The notes under the pieces were generated by a model that saw only the letters and a program-made list of their open reading frames with translations, was not told where the DNA came from and did not search any database. Made by a program: the position numbers and the translations under genes. Source: an uncultured Clostridia bacterium (GTDB lineage: Bacteria > Bacillota > Clostridia > Oscillospirales > Acutalibacteraceae). From it: a stretch of DNA of 5,672 nucleotides. Numbering within the stretch: position 1 is the stretch's first letter; every line of letters starts with the position of its first letter. The stretch spans positions 1 to 5,672 of the forward strand of contig CALGGQ010000402.1 of NCBI GenBank assembly GCA_937915775.1, written 5' to 3'. Positions 1-5,570 of this stretch are shown here, in pieces.

Positions 1-111
1 AGTAAAAATTAATATTTTCCCAAGCAGCAACCGCATTTTTTCATTCGCGCGAAAAGCTTCCCGCCCACGTCTTAACATTTTATCATTGTTTTATAAAAAG
101 TACATAGTTAT

Positions 112-147
112 GTAATAAAGAAGGCAAGGAATAACTATTTCCTTGCC
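112..147 (-). terminator. Possible intrinsic terminator, minus strand
   Basis: GGCAAGGAA at 123-131 is perfectly complementary to TTCCTTGCC at 139-147, giving a 9-bp stem with a 7-nt loop. Read on the minus strand the stem is followed by TTCTTTATTAC, a fair but interrupted U-rich tract; the plus strand has no T tract after the stem. This would end transcripts of the minus-strand secreted protein gene, whose stop codon lies about 195 nt upstream. The imperfect tract keeps confidence modest. Confidence 0.4.
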
Positions 148-306
148 ATCCACCGAATGCTGCCAAAGGCTAAAGAAGCAATGATAATCGAGTTTTAAAA
201 AGTACGATATACTTTCAGAAAAGATAAATTAAACACAATAGTTTCTATTCTACTATATGAGATTAATTTTTTCTATTGTCCGTCTGCTTTTCGATTCTGT
301 TCCACT

Positions 307-336
307 TGGGCTGCCTCACTCCCGTGTGACAGCCCA
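307..336. terminator. Bulged hairpin right after the stop codon of the LRR protein gene
   Basis: TGGGCTG (307-313) pairs with CAGCCCA (330-336), and TCAC (316-319) pairs with GTGA (326-329). The stem is 11 bp with a 2-nt bulge and a 6-nt loop. It starts 6 nt past the stop codon of the minus-strand gene, the usual place for a terminator or a 3'-end stabilising hairpin. However, the T-rich run (TTATTCTTATTTTG, 337-350) lies on the plus-strand side, so as an intrinsic terminator it would best stop plus-strand transcripts entering the gene antisense. Its direction is unresolved. Confidence 0.45.
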
Positions 337-342
337 TTATTC

Positions 343-3168
343 TTATTTTGTTTTAATAGTTTTGACCTTGGTGTATTCCGAAAACATCTTTGTTTTCTTT
401 CCGTCTACAGTTACAATTTTGTAGGAGCGGATCTTGATATAATATTTCTTCTTTCTTTTAAGGCGTATCGTTTTTGTTTTACCAGAGGCGTTAACGCTAT
501 AGGTCTTTACATTTTTTGTAAACTTTTTGTTTTCTGAAACAATAACCTGACAGCGACTGACGGAACGATCTTTTTTGATGGCAATTTTGATTTTTCCTTT
601 TCCTGCGGTTAACTTACTTACAGTCGGCGTTTTGGGCTTTATGAAAAAGTATAAATCCTTTTTTCCGCTGTAATGGTTTTTCAAAAGCACAGTCGCTTTA
701 TATTGACCTATCTTCGTTGGAGACGATATTTCTTTGCCGTTTGCACGTGAATATATCTTCAGATCGTATTCGCTTGAGGCTATTCTCTTGCTGTTACTGT
801 CGTTAATAACGATAGTTAATCCGTTAATTTTCTTGCCGGAATAAATGAATGAGTTATTTTTTAGTTTTACTTGACCTATCTTATAAAGCGGCTTGCTTGA
901 TTGAACATAATTGCACTTTGAACAAACCATAGTTTCTTTGCCATTTTTAACGAAAGTTGCGGGGGTTATCTTAGCAGAATACGTGTGACCGAGCGGTTCG
1001 ACGTGATCGGATGAATAAGTGTTTCCGCATACAGAACAGCCATATTCTGTGTAGCCTGATGTAGTGCAGGTCGGCTCAACCTTTTTGAGGACGGAGTAGT
1101 TATGTCCTCTCGAAGGAATTATTTCTTCTGTCGTCTTTTTGCAAAGAACACATTTGTATTTTTTATAACCGTTTTCGGTACAGGTGGGTTCGCTCTTTTC
1201 TGTGACTGTTAAACTGTGACCGAGTGGTTCCGTGTAGCCTGTTGAATAGCTATTCCCGCATGATATGCAGACATATTCTGTATATCCGGATGCAGTACAG
1301 GTCGGTTCAACCTTATGGATGATGGAATAGTTATGGCCGTTTGATGGAAGAATATCTTCTGTTGTCTTTTTACAAAGAACACATTGGTATTTTATATATC
1401 CGTTATCGGCACAGGTTGGTTCGCTTTTTTCGATGACCGTTAAACTATGACCGAGCGGTTCCGTGTAGCCTGTTGAATAGCTGTTCCCGCATGATATGCA
1501 GATATAATCTGTGTAACCGGAGGTAGTGCAGGTCGGCTCCACCTTATGGATAAGTGAATAGTTATGACCTCCTGACGGAAGAATTTCATCTGTTGTCTTT
1601 TTGCAAAGAACACATTTGTATTTGATGTAACCGTTTTCGGTACAGGTGGGTTCGTCTTTTTCTGCAACCGTGAAGCTGTGACCCGTCGGTTCGGTAAAAT
1701 CAAGATGAGTAGTTAGTTCGCAACGGGAACATTTGTAAATGGTATAACCCTGCTCCTCACAGGTTGGTGCGATGATAGCATAAGGAAGAAAGTTGTGTCC
1801 TAAAGCGTCAGTGTATTGGTCGTTATACTCTATGCCGCAAACCGAGCAAGTGTAATGGGTGTAGCCTTGTTCCGTGCAGGTGGGTTCAGTGACAACGCCC
1901 TTATAATCATGTACGCCGGAATAAATATCATATTCCGTGTCGCTGGTGTGAAGAGCGGAGAAGGTGAGCGTAAGGTTGCTCAAAGTGTTGTTTTTAACGA
2001 AGGCTTCTGCTGTTGAGCCGTTAAAGCCGTAGATGGTTACGGTGTAATTTACCCAACCGCTGCCGAAATTAAAAGGAAAACTAAAATCGCATTCGGGGTT
2101 CAGTATGGTTATACTTGTAATTCCCGGTTGAAAAAAATTGGCTATCGTTTTGGCGCTTTTAACACTTTTCGGGAAAACAAGGCTTTTCATTGACAAGTCC
2201 TGACCGAAGGTTTGAGATTCTATCACCTCAACCTCATTAAAATCAATGTTTTTCAGTCGTGTGGAATTGAATGAATACGATGCAACCGTTTTAACGCCGT
2301 CGGGAATCCTGTAGGTAGTTTCTGCTCTTCCGGACGGGAAGCAATACAACTTGTCTTTTTCCTTGTTGAAAAGAACATTATTCTCAACGGTAAAGTATTC
2401 ATTTTCAGGCGAGACGCTAATTTCTTGAAGATAGTAGCAATTAAATCCGGAAACATATTTTGTTCCCATATTTGCTCCGATATGGAGTTTTTTGTATTGG
2501 GTTGCACTGGCAAGGAAGTTCGTTCCGTCGTCAGTGAGGCTGTCAGGCAGAATGAATTCCTGAATATAACTTCCGTCAAAAGCGCCGCCCATGATTCTTT
2601 TAAGTCCTTCAGGGAATACAATGTGCTTTATCTTCGGCGCAGTATATATTTGTTTAGGATAATAAATCTGATGATACCTGAACGCGTTAATTCCGATTTC
2701 GACAACGTCATCTTTAACAACAAAGGTTTCCGTTTGATAGTTTTCAGGGCAAAAGCACAGTTTAGTTCCTGTTTTATCATAGATTACACCGTCGATGGAA
2801 CGGTATACAGGATTGTTTTCATCCACATAGTAATTTTCACAGGCAATACACGCGTAAAAGGTTTCTGAATGAAGGGTTGTAAGCGATGCCGGAAAATGTA
2901 TTTCTTTAATATATTGGTTCATATAAAAGCATTGATAACTTGTGCTTACAACCGGTTTGCCTTCGATTTCTGAGGGAACATATACGGCTTCCTCCTCACC
3001 TAAGTACCGGCTAATCGCGATACTGCTTTTGGTATTATCATAGTATTTATATTTGTATAGCCCGTCCTCGGTTGTATATTCATCGGCAGCAAAAGCTGTG
3101 GAATGATAAGGAATAAAGCATAACACTGCCAGCATAAACGACAGTAAAACGGATATCGTTTTTTTCAT
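343..3168 (-). CDS. Secreted BspA-like leucine-rich-repeat protein with Cys/His repeats and Fn3-like C-terminus
   Basis: A 941-residue exported protein, probably displayed at or released from the cell surface; BspA-like LRR_5 proteins are generally linked to binding host or matrix surfaces. Residues 1-27 are a signal peptide (MKK start, hydrophobic core, AFA-AD cleavage site). Residues ~63-405 are LRR_5/BspA-type repeats, with motifs such as IPDGVKTV and FPEGLKRI. Residues ~427-764 hold eight complete C-x9-C-x2-C-x12/13-H modules (EPTC..GY..Y.C..C...GH) plus a degenerate ninth. Residues ~764-845 look like a bacterial Ig-like domain and ~848-941 like a lysine-rich Fn3 domain. There is no LPXTG motif, dockerin or C-terminal membrane helix, so the mode of retention is unknown. 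The start chosen (ATG at 3168) has AAGAGGT 10 nt upstream; an upstream in-frame ATG at 3228 would put 20 residues before the signal peptide and is unlikely. The gene is divergent from the kinase operon. Confidence 0.9.
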   Translation of the reverse strand: MKKTISVLLSFMLAVLCFIPYHSTAFAADEYTTEDGLYKYKYYDNTKSSIAISRYLGEEEAVYVPSEIEGKPVVSTSYQCFYMNQYIKEIHFPASLTTLHSETFYACIACENYYVDENNPVYRSIDGVIYDKTGTKLCFCPENYQTETFVVKDDVVEIGINAFRYHQIYYPKQIYTAPKIKHIVFPEGLKRIMGGAFDGSYIQEFILPDSLTDDGTNFLASATQYKKLHIGANMGTKYVSGFNCYYLQEISVSPENEYFTVENNVLFNKEKDKLYCFPSGRAETTYRIPDGVKTVASYSFNSTRLKNIDFNEVEVIESQTFGQDLSMKSLVFPKSVKSAKTIANFFQPGITSITILNPECDFSFPFNFGSGWVNYTVTIYGFNGSTAEAFVKNNTLSNLTLTFSALHTSDTEYDIYSGVHDYKGVVTEPTCTEQGYTHYTCSVCGIEYNDQYTDALGHNFLPYAIIAPTCEEQGYTIYKCSRCELTTHLDFTEPTGHSFTVAEKDEPTCTENGYIKYKCVLCKKTTDEILPSGGHNYSLIHKVEPTCTTSGYTDYICISCGNSYSTGYTEPLGHSLTVIEKSEPTCADNGYIKYQCVLCKKTTEDILPSNGHNYSIIHKVEPTCTASGYTEYVCISCGNSYSTGYTEPLGHSLTVTEKSEPTCTENGYKKYKCVLCKKTTEEIIPSRGHNYSVLKKVEPTCTTSGYTEYGCSVCGNTYSSDHVEPLGHTYSAKITPATFVKNGKETMVCSKCNYVQSSKPLYKIGQVKLKNNSFIYSGKKINGLTIVINDSNSKRIASSEYDLKIYSRANGKEISSPTKIGQYKATVLLKNHYSGKKDLYFFIKPKTPTVSKLTAGKGKIKIAIKKDRSVSRCQVIVSENKKFTKNVKTYSVNASGKTKTIRLKRKKKYYIKIRSYKIVTVDGKKTKMFSEYTKVKTIKTK
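961..1653 (-). repeat. Three tandem 231-bp repeats within the Cys/His region
   Basis: The segments 1653-1423, 1422-1192 and 1191-961 (minus-strand order) each encode 77 residues with no indel between copies. Each copy holds two related Cys/His modules: a KYKCVLCKKTT type ending in GHNYS, then a YxCxSCGNSYS type ending in LGHS. The first two copies are nearly identical at DNA level (for example the shared stretch around 1210-1250 and 1441-1480); the third is more diverged in its second module. Two single modules (residues ~427-497) precede the array and a degenerate CxxC module follows. The pattern points to growth by duplication of a two-module unit. Confidence 0.9.
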
Positions 3169-3178
3169 TATCAAAGAA

Positions 3179-3185
3179 CCTCTTT
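3179..3185 (-). promoter_or_regulatory. Ribosome binding site of the secreted LRR protein gene
   Basis: On the minus strand AAAGAGG lies 10 nt before the ATG at 3168. It decides the start: translation from this ATG gives a textbook signal peptide at the extreme N-terminus, whereas the in-frame ATG at 3228 has no Shine-Dalgarno sequence. Confidence 0.7.
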
Positions 3186-3203
3186 TCACAATTATAGTGC
3201 TAT

Positions 3204-3219
3204 TGCATTTGCTAATGCA
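3204..3219. repeat. 16-bp inverted repeat in the leader of the secreted LRR protein gene
   Basis: TGCATT (3204-3209) and AATGCA (3214-3219) form a perfect 6-bp inverted repeat around a 4-nt centre. It sits between the candidate minus-strand promoter and the ribosome binding site, just upstream of a second TATAAT-like hexamer on the minus strand (3196-3191) that has no good -35 box. It could be an operator or a small leader hairpin. A 6-bp palindrome in AT-rich DNA may also be chance. Confidence 0.35.
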
Positions 3220-3235
3220 TAAAATCACCCATTAA

Positions 3236-3264
3236 ATTATAATACATTCACGCGAAAATTTCCA
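3236..3264 (-). promoter_or_regulatory. Candidate sigma-A promoter for the secreted LRR protein gene
   Basis: On the minus strand TGGAAA (3264-3259; four of six match TTGACA) is separated by exactly 17 nt from a perfect TATAAT (3241-3236). Transcription would start near 3229 and give a leader of about 60 nt that contains the inverted repeat at 3204-3219. The weak -35 box would fit a regulated promoter. Confidence 0.5.
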
Positions 3265-3302
3265 TAAGCCGAAAGCATAATTTTCTAATATTTGATTTAA
3301 TA

Positions 3303-3331
3303 TTTACAAAGCGCTTTTTTTCGTTTATAAT
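3303..3331 (+). promoter_or_regulatory. Sigma-A promoter of the kinase operon
   Basis: TTTACA (3303-3308) and a perfect TATAAT (3326-3331) are spaced by 17 nt, close to the housekeeping consensus. The predicted start near 3338 leaves a leader of about 20 nt before the ATG at 3361. The palindrome AAAGCGCTTT (3308-3317) overlaps the end of the -35 box and the spacer, a position where a repressor would block RNA polymerase. Confidence 0.75.
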
Positions 3332-3360
3332 TTAGACAAATGGTATTTATAGGTTGAGAT

Positions 3361-4308
3361 ATGAAGAATAAGTGTCCTAAATGCGGCTGTGAATTGCCTA
3401 AAGATGCAGCGTTTTGCTTGCATTGCTTTAGTAGTGTTAATGAAAAAAAGCAGTCTGTATCAACAAATGACAAAAGACGACGTAAAAGGGTAGTACCGCT
3501 TATCTTTGCGGTAACGGTTGTGATGTGCTGCCTTTTCTTGTTATACTTTCAAAAGCGTCCGACGAACGATAGTGAGGTAACTGCAAAGCTGCAAACTGCC
3601 GATATAACGGAGCAGGAACTTGCTCCAATTTCCGAAACGGTTAGCACAACTGAGGAAAATACGGAAAAGGAAACGATGCCCACTGCGTCTACAACTGCTG
3701 ATTCCGTAACGTCTGAAACGCAAACCACCGTTCCGCAGACTACTGAACAGCAAACGGCTTCAACAACCATACCGACAACGGAACAGATAACAACCCAAAA
3801 GCCTCAAGTCGATGAGGCATCGGATCGGGATTCTGCTTCAACCTCCGAAGCGATAAGCACATCAGATGAAAGAACGGAAAGAACTACGACGACCACTGCA
3901 CCGACAACTACTCAACCTGTTACTACTGAAAAGCAGACAACCGTTCATCAGAGTACCACTGAAAAGCAGACAACTTCGACAACGGCACGGACAACAACAC
4001 AAAAACCTACGCAGCAGGAAAACGAAAACGTAGTCATTAAAAACGGCAAGTTGATTAGTTATCCAAAAAACAAGAAAGATGCGTCGTATACAATTCCTTA
4101 TAGCGTTACAAGCATAAAAAATGACGCTTTTGGCGGAAACCAATACATAAAGAAACTAAAATTCAGTAAGAGAGAAAAGGTTTCCTGCGATTGGGAAAAC
4201 TTGTTTTCAAGTCTGCCTAATCTTGAGACGATTTATATTTGTGCCGGTACATCAGCCGATATAGAGGGAATGCAGTATTTTGGAGGAGAAATAGTTTATT
4301 ATGATTAA
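3361..4308 (+). CDS. Membrane protein: zinc ribbon, one TM helix, Thr-rich stalk, LRR_5-like outer domain
   Basis: A 315-residue protein in four parts. Residues 5-22 form a zinc ribbon (CPKCGCELP...FCLHC; C5, C8, C19, C22 as likely ligands). Residues 39-43 are a basic stop (RRRKR), followed by a transmembrane helix at ~44-63. With no signal peptide and positive charge on the N-terminal side, the zinc ribbon should be cytoplasmic and the rest outside. Residues ~66-221 are a Thr/Ser/Glu/Gln-rich stalk. Residues ~222-315 are a small LRR_5-like domain (NGKLISYP, then IPYSVTSI, AF, LKF), the same type as in the divergent secreted protein. The start is fixed by an in-frame TGA at 3355-3357; the ribosome site is weak (AGG at 3351). 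It is the first gene of the operon and overlaps the HTH gene by 8 nt. It could be a sensor or anchor for the downstream kinase (inference); no named family is recognised for the whole protein. Confidence 0.85.
   Translation: MKNKCPKCGCELPKDAAFCLHCFSSVNEKKQSVSTNDKRRRKRVVPLIFAVTVVMCCLFLLYFQKRPTNDSEVTAKLQTADITEQELAPISETVSTTEENTEKETMPTASTTADSVTSETQTTVPQTTEQQTASTTIPTTEQITTQKPQVDEASDRDSASTSEAISTSDERTERTTTTTAPTTTQPVTTEKQTTVHQSTTEKQTTSTTARTTTQKPTQQENENVVIKNGKLISYPKNKKDASYTIPYSVTSIKNDAFGGNQYIKKLKFSKREKVSCDWENLFSSLPNLETIYICAGTSADIEGMQYFGGEIVYYD
3628..4008 (+). repeat. Diverged internal duplication in the Thr-rich stalk
   Basis: Stalk residues ~90-148 and ~161-216 align with each other: both begin with SE..S(T)T.E.TE, continue through a TTVxQ-TTExQT segment and end in TTQKP. 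DNA similarity is visible as well. Inside the second copy a 17-bp direct repeat, ACTGAAAAGCAGACAAC, occurs at 3925-3941 and 3958-3974 with a 33-bp period (11 codons, TTEKQTT). The stalk appears to have lengthened by nested duplication. Confidence 0.65.
4282..4288 (+). promoter_or_regulatory. Ribosome binding site of the HTH gene, inside the upstream gene
   Basis: GGAGGAG lies 12 nt before the ATG at 4301, a slightly long spacing. A TAG at 4292-4294 in the same frame excludes any earlier start. Together with the 8-nt gene overlap it supports coupled translation of the two genes. Confidence 0.65.
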
Positions 4309-4732
4309 GAAAAAAATTACGGATGATCTGTTTGAAGAATTAAAAAAAGAAAATACGGACATCGAAAGCTATATGGATGAAAACGCAGATTCATTTATTG
4401 AAATGAATCTCAGCGAATTCTGGAGCGGCTTGCTTGAGAAATCCGGAAAGTCAAAAGCCGATATCGTTAATGCTTCCGATGTTTCCTATGTTTATTTTTA
4501 TGAGATACTTCAAGGCAAAAAAATACCGTCAAAGGATAAAATCGTTCGATTAATTTTAGGTATGGAGCTTAGTTTAGACGATTGTCAAAAGGCTTTGAAA
4601 TACTGTAATCAGTCACAATTATATCCGAGAATTAAGCGAGACAGTTATATCATATATGCCATCCATCATAAACTGTCTGTTTTCAAAACACAGGAATATC
4701 TTATTGAGGCGGGAGAGCCGGAGCTGAAATGA
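4301..4732 (+). CDS. Small HTH (Xre-like) protein paired with a Ser/Thr kinase
   Basis: A 143-residue, apparently cytoplasmic protein. Residues ~37-90 resemble a lambda-repressor/Xre-type helix-turn-helix: LLEKSGKSKADIVNASDVSYVYFYEILQ gives helix 2, turn and recognition helix (~51-70), followed by the typical GKKIPSKDKIVRLILGM (~72-88). Residues ~91-140 (LSLDDCQKALKYC...LYPRIKRD..I.YAIHHKLSV...YLIEAG) form a helical tail of the kind seen in small HTH proteins that I recall beside kinases in Clostridia (from memory, not searched). Residues 1-35 are acidic and probably helical. No signal peptide or membrane helix is seen. The gene overlaps the upstream membrane protein gene by 8 nt and the kinase gene by 4 nt (ATGA), so the three are almost certainly co-translated. 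It may be a DNA-binding regulator, a kinase substrate or a kinase adaptor; the sequence does not tell these apart. Confidence 0.8.
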   Translation: MIKKKITDDLFEELKKENTDIESYMDENADSFIEMNLSEFWSGLLEKSGKSKADIVNASDVSYVYFYEILQGKKIPSKDKIVRLILGMELSLDDCQKALKYCNQSQLYPRIKRDSYIIYAIHHKLSVFKTQEYLIEAGEPELK

Positions 4733-5451
4733 GTGAGATAAAAGATTATATTGACAGATCACTTCAATCAGAATATAAAGAGCTTAAAAATCTGAGCGAA
4801 ACCTCCGTTACGAAGATTACCCTATATCAGCACAAGGAAAGCGGAAAAGAACTGCTTTTAATAAGGTCGGGCTATCGCAACGACGAGGTTTTCAGAAAAC
4901 TGAAATCACTGAATACAAACGGTTATACGCCGTTAATCTATGAGGTGTGCAGCGAAGATGATTATTTGTATATTCTTGAAGAATACGTTGAAGGAAAAAC
5001 GCTTGCAAGCTATCTTGAAAACGGCGAAGCGTTGAGCGAAAAGGATATTGTAAAATATGTCAAGGATTTGTGCTGTGCACTTGAGATATTGCATTCACTG
5101 GGAATCGTTCACAGAGACATTAAGCCTGAAAACGTTATGATAAGAAACGGAAAGGCGTGCCTTATTGATTTTTCAGTTGCAAAATTGATAAATTACACGC
5201 GTAAGGACACATTGAATCTCGGTACAGTAGGATATGCCGCGCCGGAACAATATGGCATAACCGAAAGTAATCCGGCAACAGATATTTATGCACTTGGTGT
5301 GCTCGCTAATATTCTGTTAACAGGCGAACACCCGACAACAAAGATTCCGGGTGGAAGGCTTGGAAGAATAATAAGAAAATGCACCGATATTCAGATATCA
5401 AAACGATATCAGTCGGCACGGGAATTAAAAAAACAAATAATGAAAGTATAA
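4729..5451 (+). CDS. Minimal eukaryotic-type Ser/Thr protein kinase with atypical motifs
   Basis: A 240-residue protein made of a kinase domain alone, shorter than the usual ~260-280 residue domain, with no membrane helix, PASTA repeats or other sensor. It should transfer phosphate from ATP to Ser/Thr in the cytoplasm. Clear motifs: hinge region LEEYVEGKTL (83-92); catalytic loop HRDIKPENV with H128, R129, D130, K132 and N135; D147 in LIDFS, where the usual DFG glycine is S149; activation segment GTVGYAAPEQYG with A171-P172-E173; D185 and G190 in DIYALG; and a late arginine (R226, KRYQSA). Weak points: no glycine-rich loop is visible, and the VAIK-like strand reads ELLLIRSG, with R46 where a lysine is expected; E53 may be the helix C glutamate. 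The catalytic and metal-binding residues are kept, so activity is plausible. The start is fixed by a GGAG 5 nt upstream and the ATGA overlap with the HTH gene. It is the last gene of the operon, before a terminator. Confidence 0.92.
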   Translation: MSEIKDYIDRSLQSEYKELKNLSETSVTKITLYQHKESGKELLLIRSGYRNDEVFRKLKSLNTNGYTPLIYEVCSEDDYLYILEEYVEGKTLASYLENGEALSEKDIVKYVKDLCCALEILHSLGIVHRDIKPENVMIRNGKACLIDFSVAKLINYTRKDTLNLGTVGYAAPEQYGITESNPATDIYALGVLANILLTGEHPTTKIPGGRLGRIIRKCTDIQISKRYQSARELKKQIMKV

Positions 5452-5463
5452 GTTTTTAGTATG

Positions 5464-5493
5464 AAGCAATCGTTATGCGATTGCTTTTTATTT
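5464..5493 (+). terminator. Intrinsic terminator of the kinase operon
   Basis: AAGCAATCG (5464-5472) pairs perfectly with CGATTGCTT (5478-5486) around a 5-nt TTATG loop, followed by TTTATTT on the plus strand. It begins 12 nt after the kinase stop codon. A smaller hairpin, TATGCT/AGCATA (5493-5507), follows directly. Confidence 0.85.
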
Positions 5494-5554
5494 ATGCTCG
5501 CAGCATATATTAATTACAAATAAAATATGTTAATTTAATTGTGTATATACTTAT

Positions 5555-5560
5555 AGGAGG
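5555..5560 (+). promoter_or_regulatory. Ribosome binding site of the truncated right-end gene
   Basis: A perfect AGGAGG lies 10 nt before the ATG at 5571 and 6 nt before an out-of-frame ATG at 5567. The 5567 frame stops after 22 codons (TGA at 5633-5635) and shows no domain, so the 5571 start is preferred. No convincing -35/-10 pair is seen between the terminator and this site, although the DNA is very AT-rich. Confidence 0.7.
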
Positions 5561-5570
5561 GTAAAGATGA

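Larger units (their letters stand above)
1..342. other. Non-coding stretch downstream of the secreted LRR protein gene
   Basis: No frame here carries a convincing gene: the open stretches are short, lack a Shine-Dalgarno sequence and show no recognisable motif. What can be seen is a 9-bp hairpin at 123-147 and a bulged 11-bp hairpin at 307-336, described separately. The sequence between them is AT-rich. A short GC-rich patch lies near 46-70. I see no tRNA, riboswitch or CRISPR signature. The gene to the left of the window, if any, cannot be identified. Confidence 0.6.

Noticed and set aside
1..78. Minus-strand open frame from an ATG at 78 to the left edge (MLRRGREAFRANEKMRLLLG...)
   Set aside because: Only 26 codons are visible, with no Shine-Dalgarno sequence ahead of the ATG and no recognisable motif. 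It could be the start of a real gene, but the window does not support it.
2..115. Plus-strand frame open from the left edge to a TAA at 113-115
   Set aside because: Residue composition shows no domain, and no terminator with a T tract follows on the plus strand; a 37-codon open stretch is expected by chance.
95..205. AAAAAGTAC direct repeat at 95-103 and 197-205
   Set aside because: Nine AT-rich bases twice in 110 nt, with no insertion-element ends or flanking duplication nearby.
235..279. ACAATAG/CTATTGT inverted repeat with a 31-nt gap
   Set aside because: Only 7 bp of pairing across a long AT-rich gap, so it is likely chance.
880..1890. Regularly spaced repeats as a CRISPR array
   Set aside because: The units are 231 bp (77 codons) of continuous coding sequence with no short repeat-spacer pattern.
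1440..2868. Antisense open frames of 66-147 codons across the secreted protein gene
   Set aside because: They mirror the codon pattern of a well-supported gene with clear domains and have no ribosome sites or motifs of their own.
3169..3228. Twenty-residue N-terminal extension of the secreted protein, starting at 3228
   Set aside because: It would bury the signal peptide, lacks a ribosome site, and lies where the candidate promoter start and leader are.
3541..4143. Antisense frames opposite the Thr-rich stalk, rich in Val/Ser/Cys or Arg/Ser/Cys
   Set aside because: They are the complement of ACN/GAA-type codons in the stalk; the composition is a by-product of the low-complexity sense strand.
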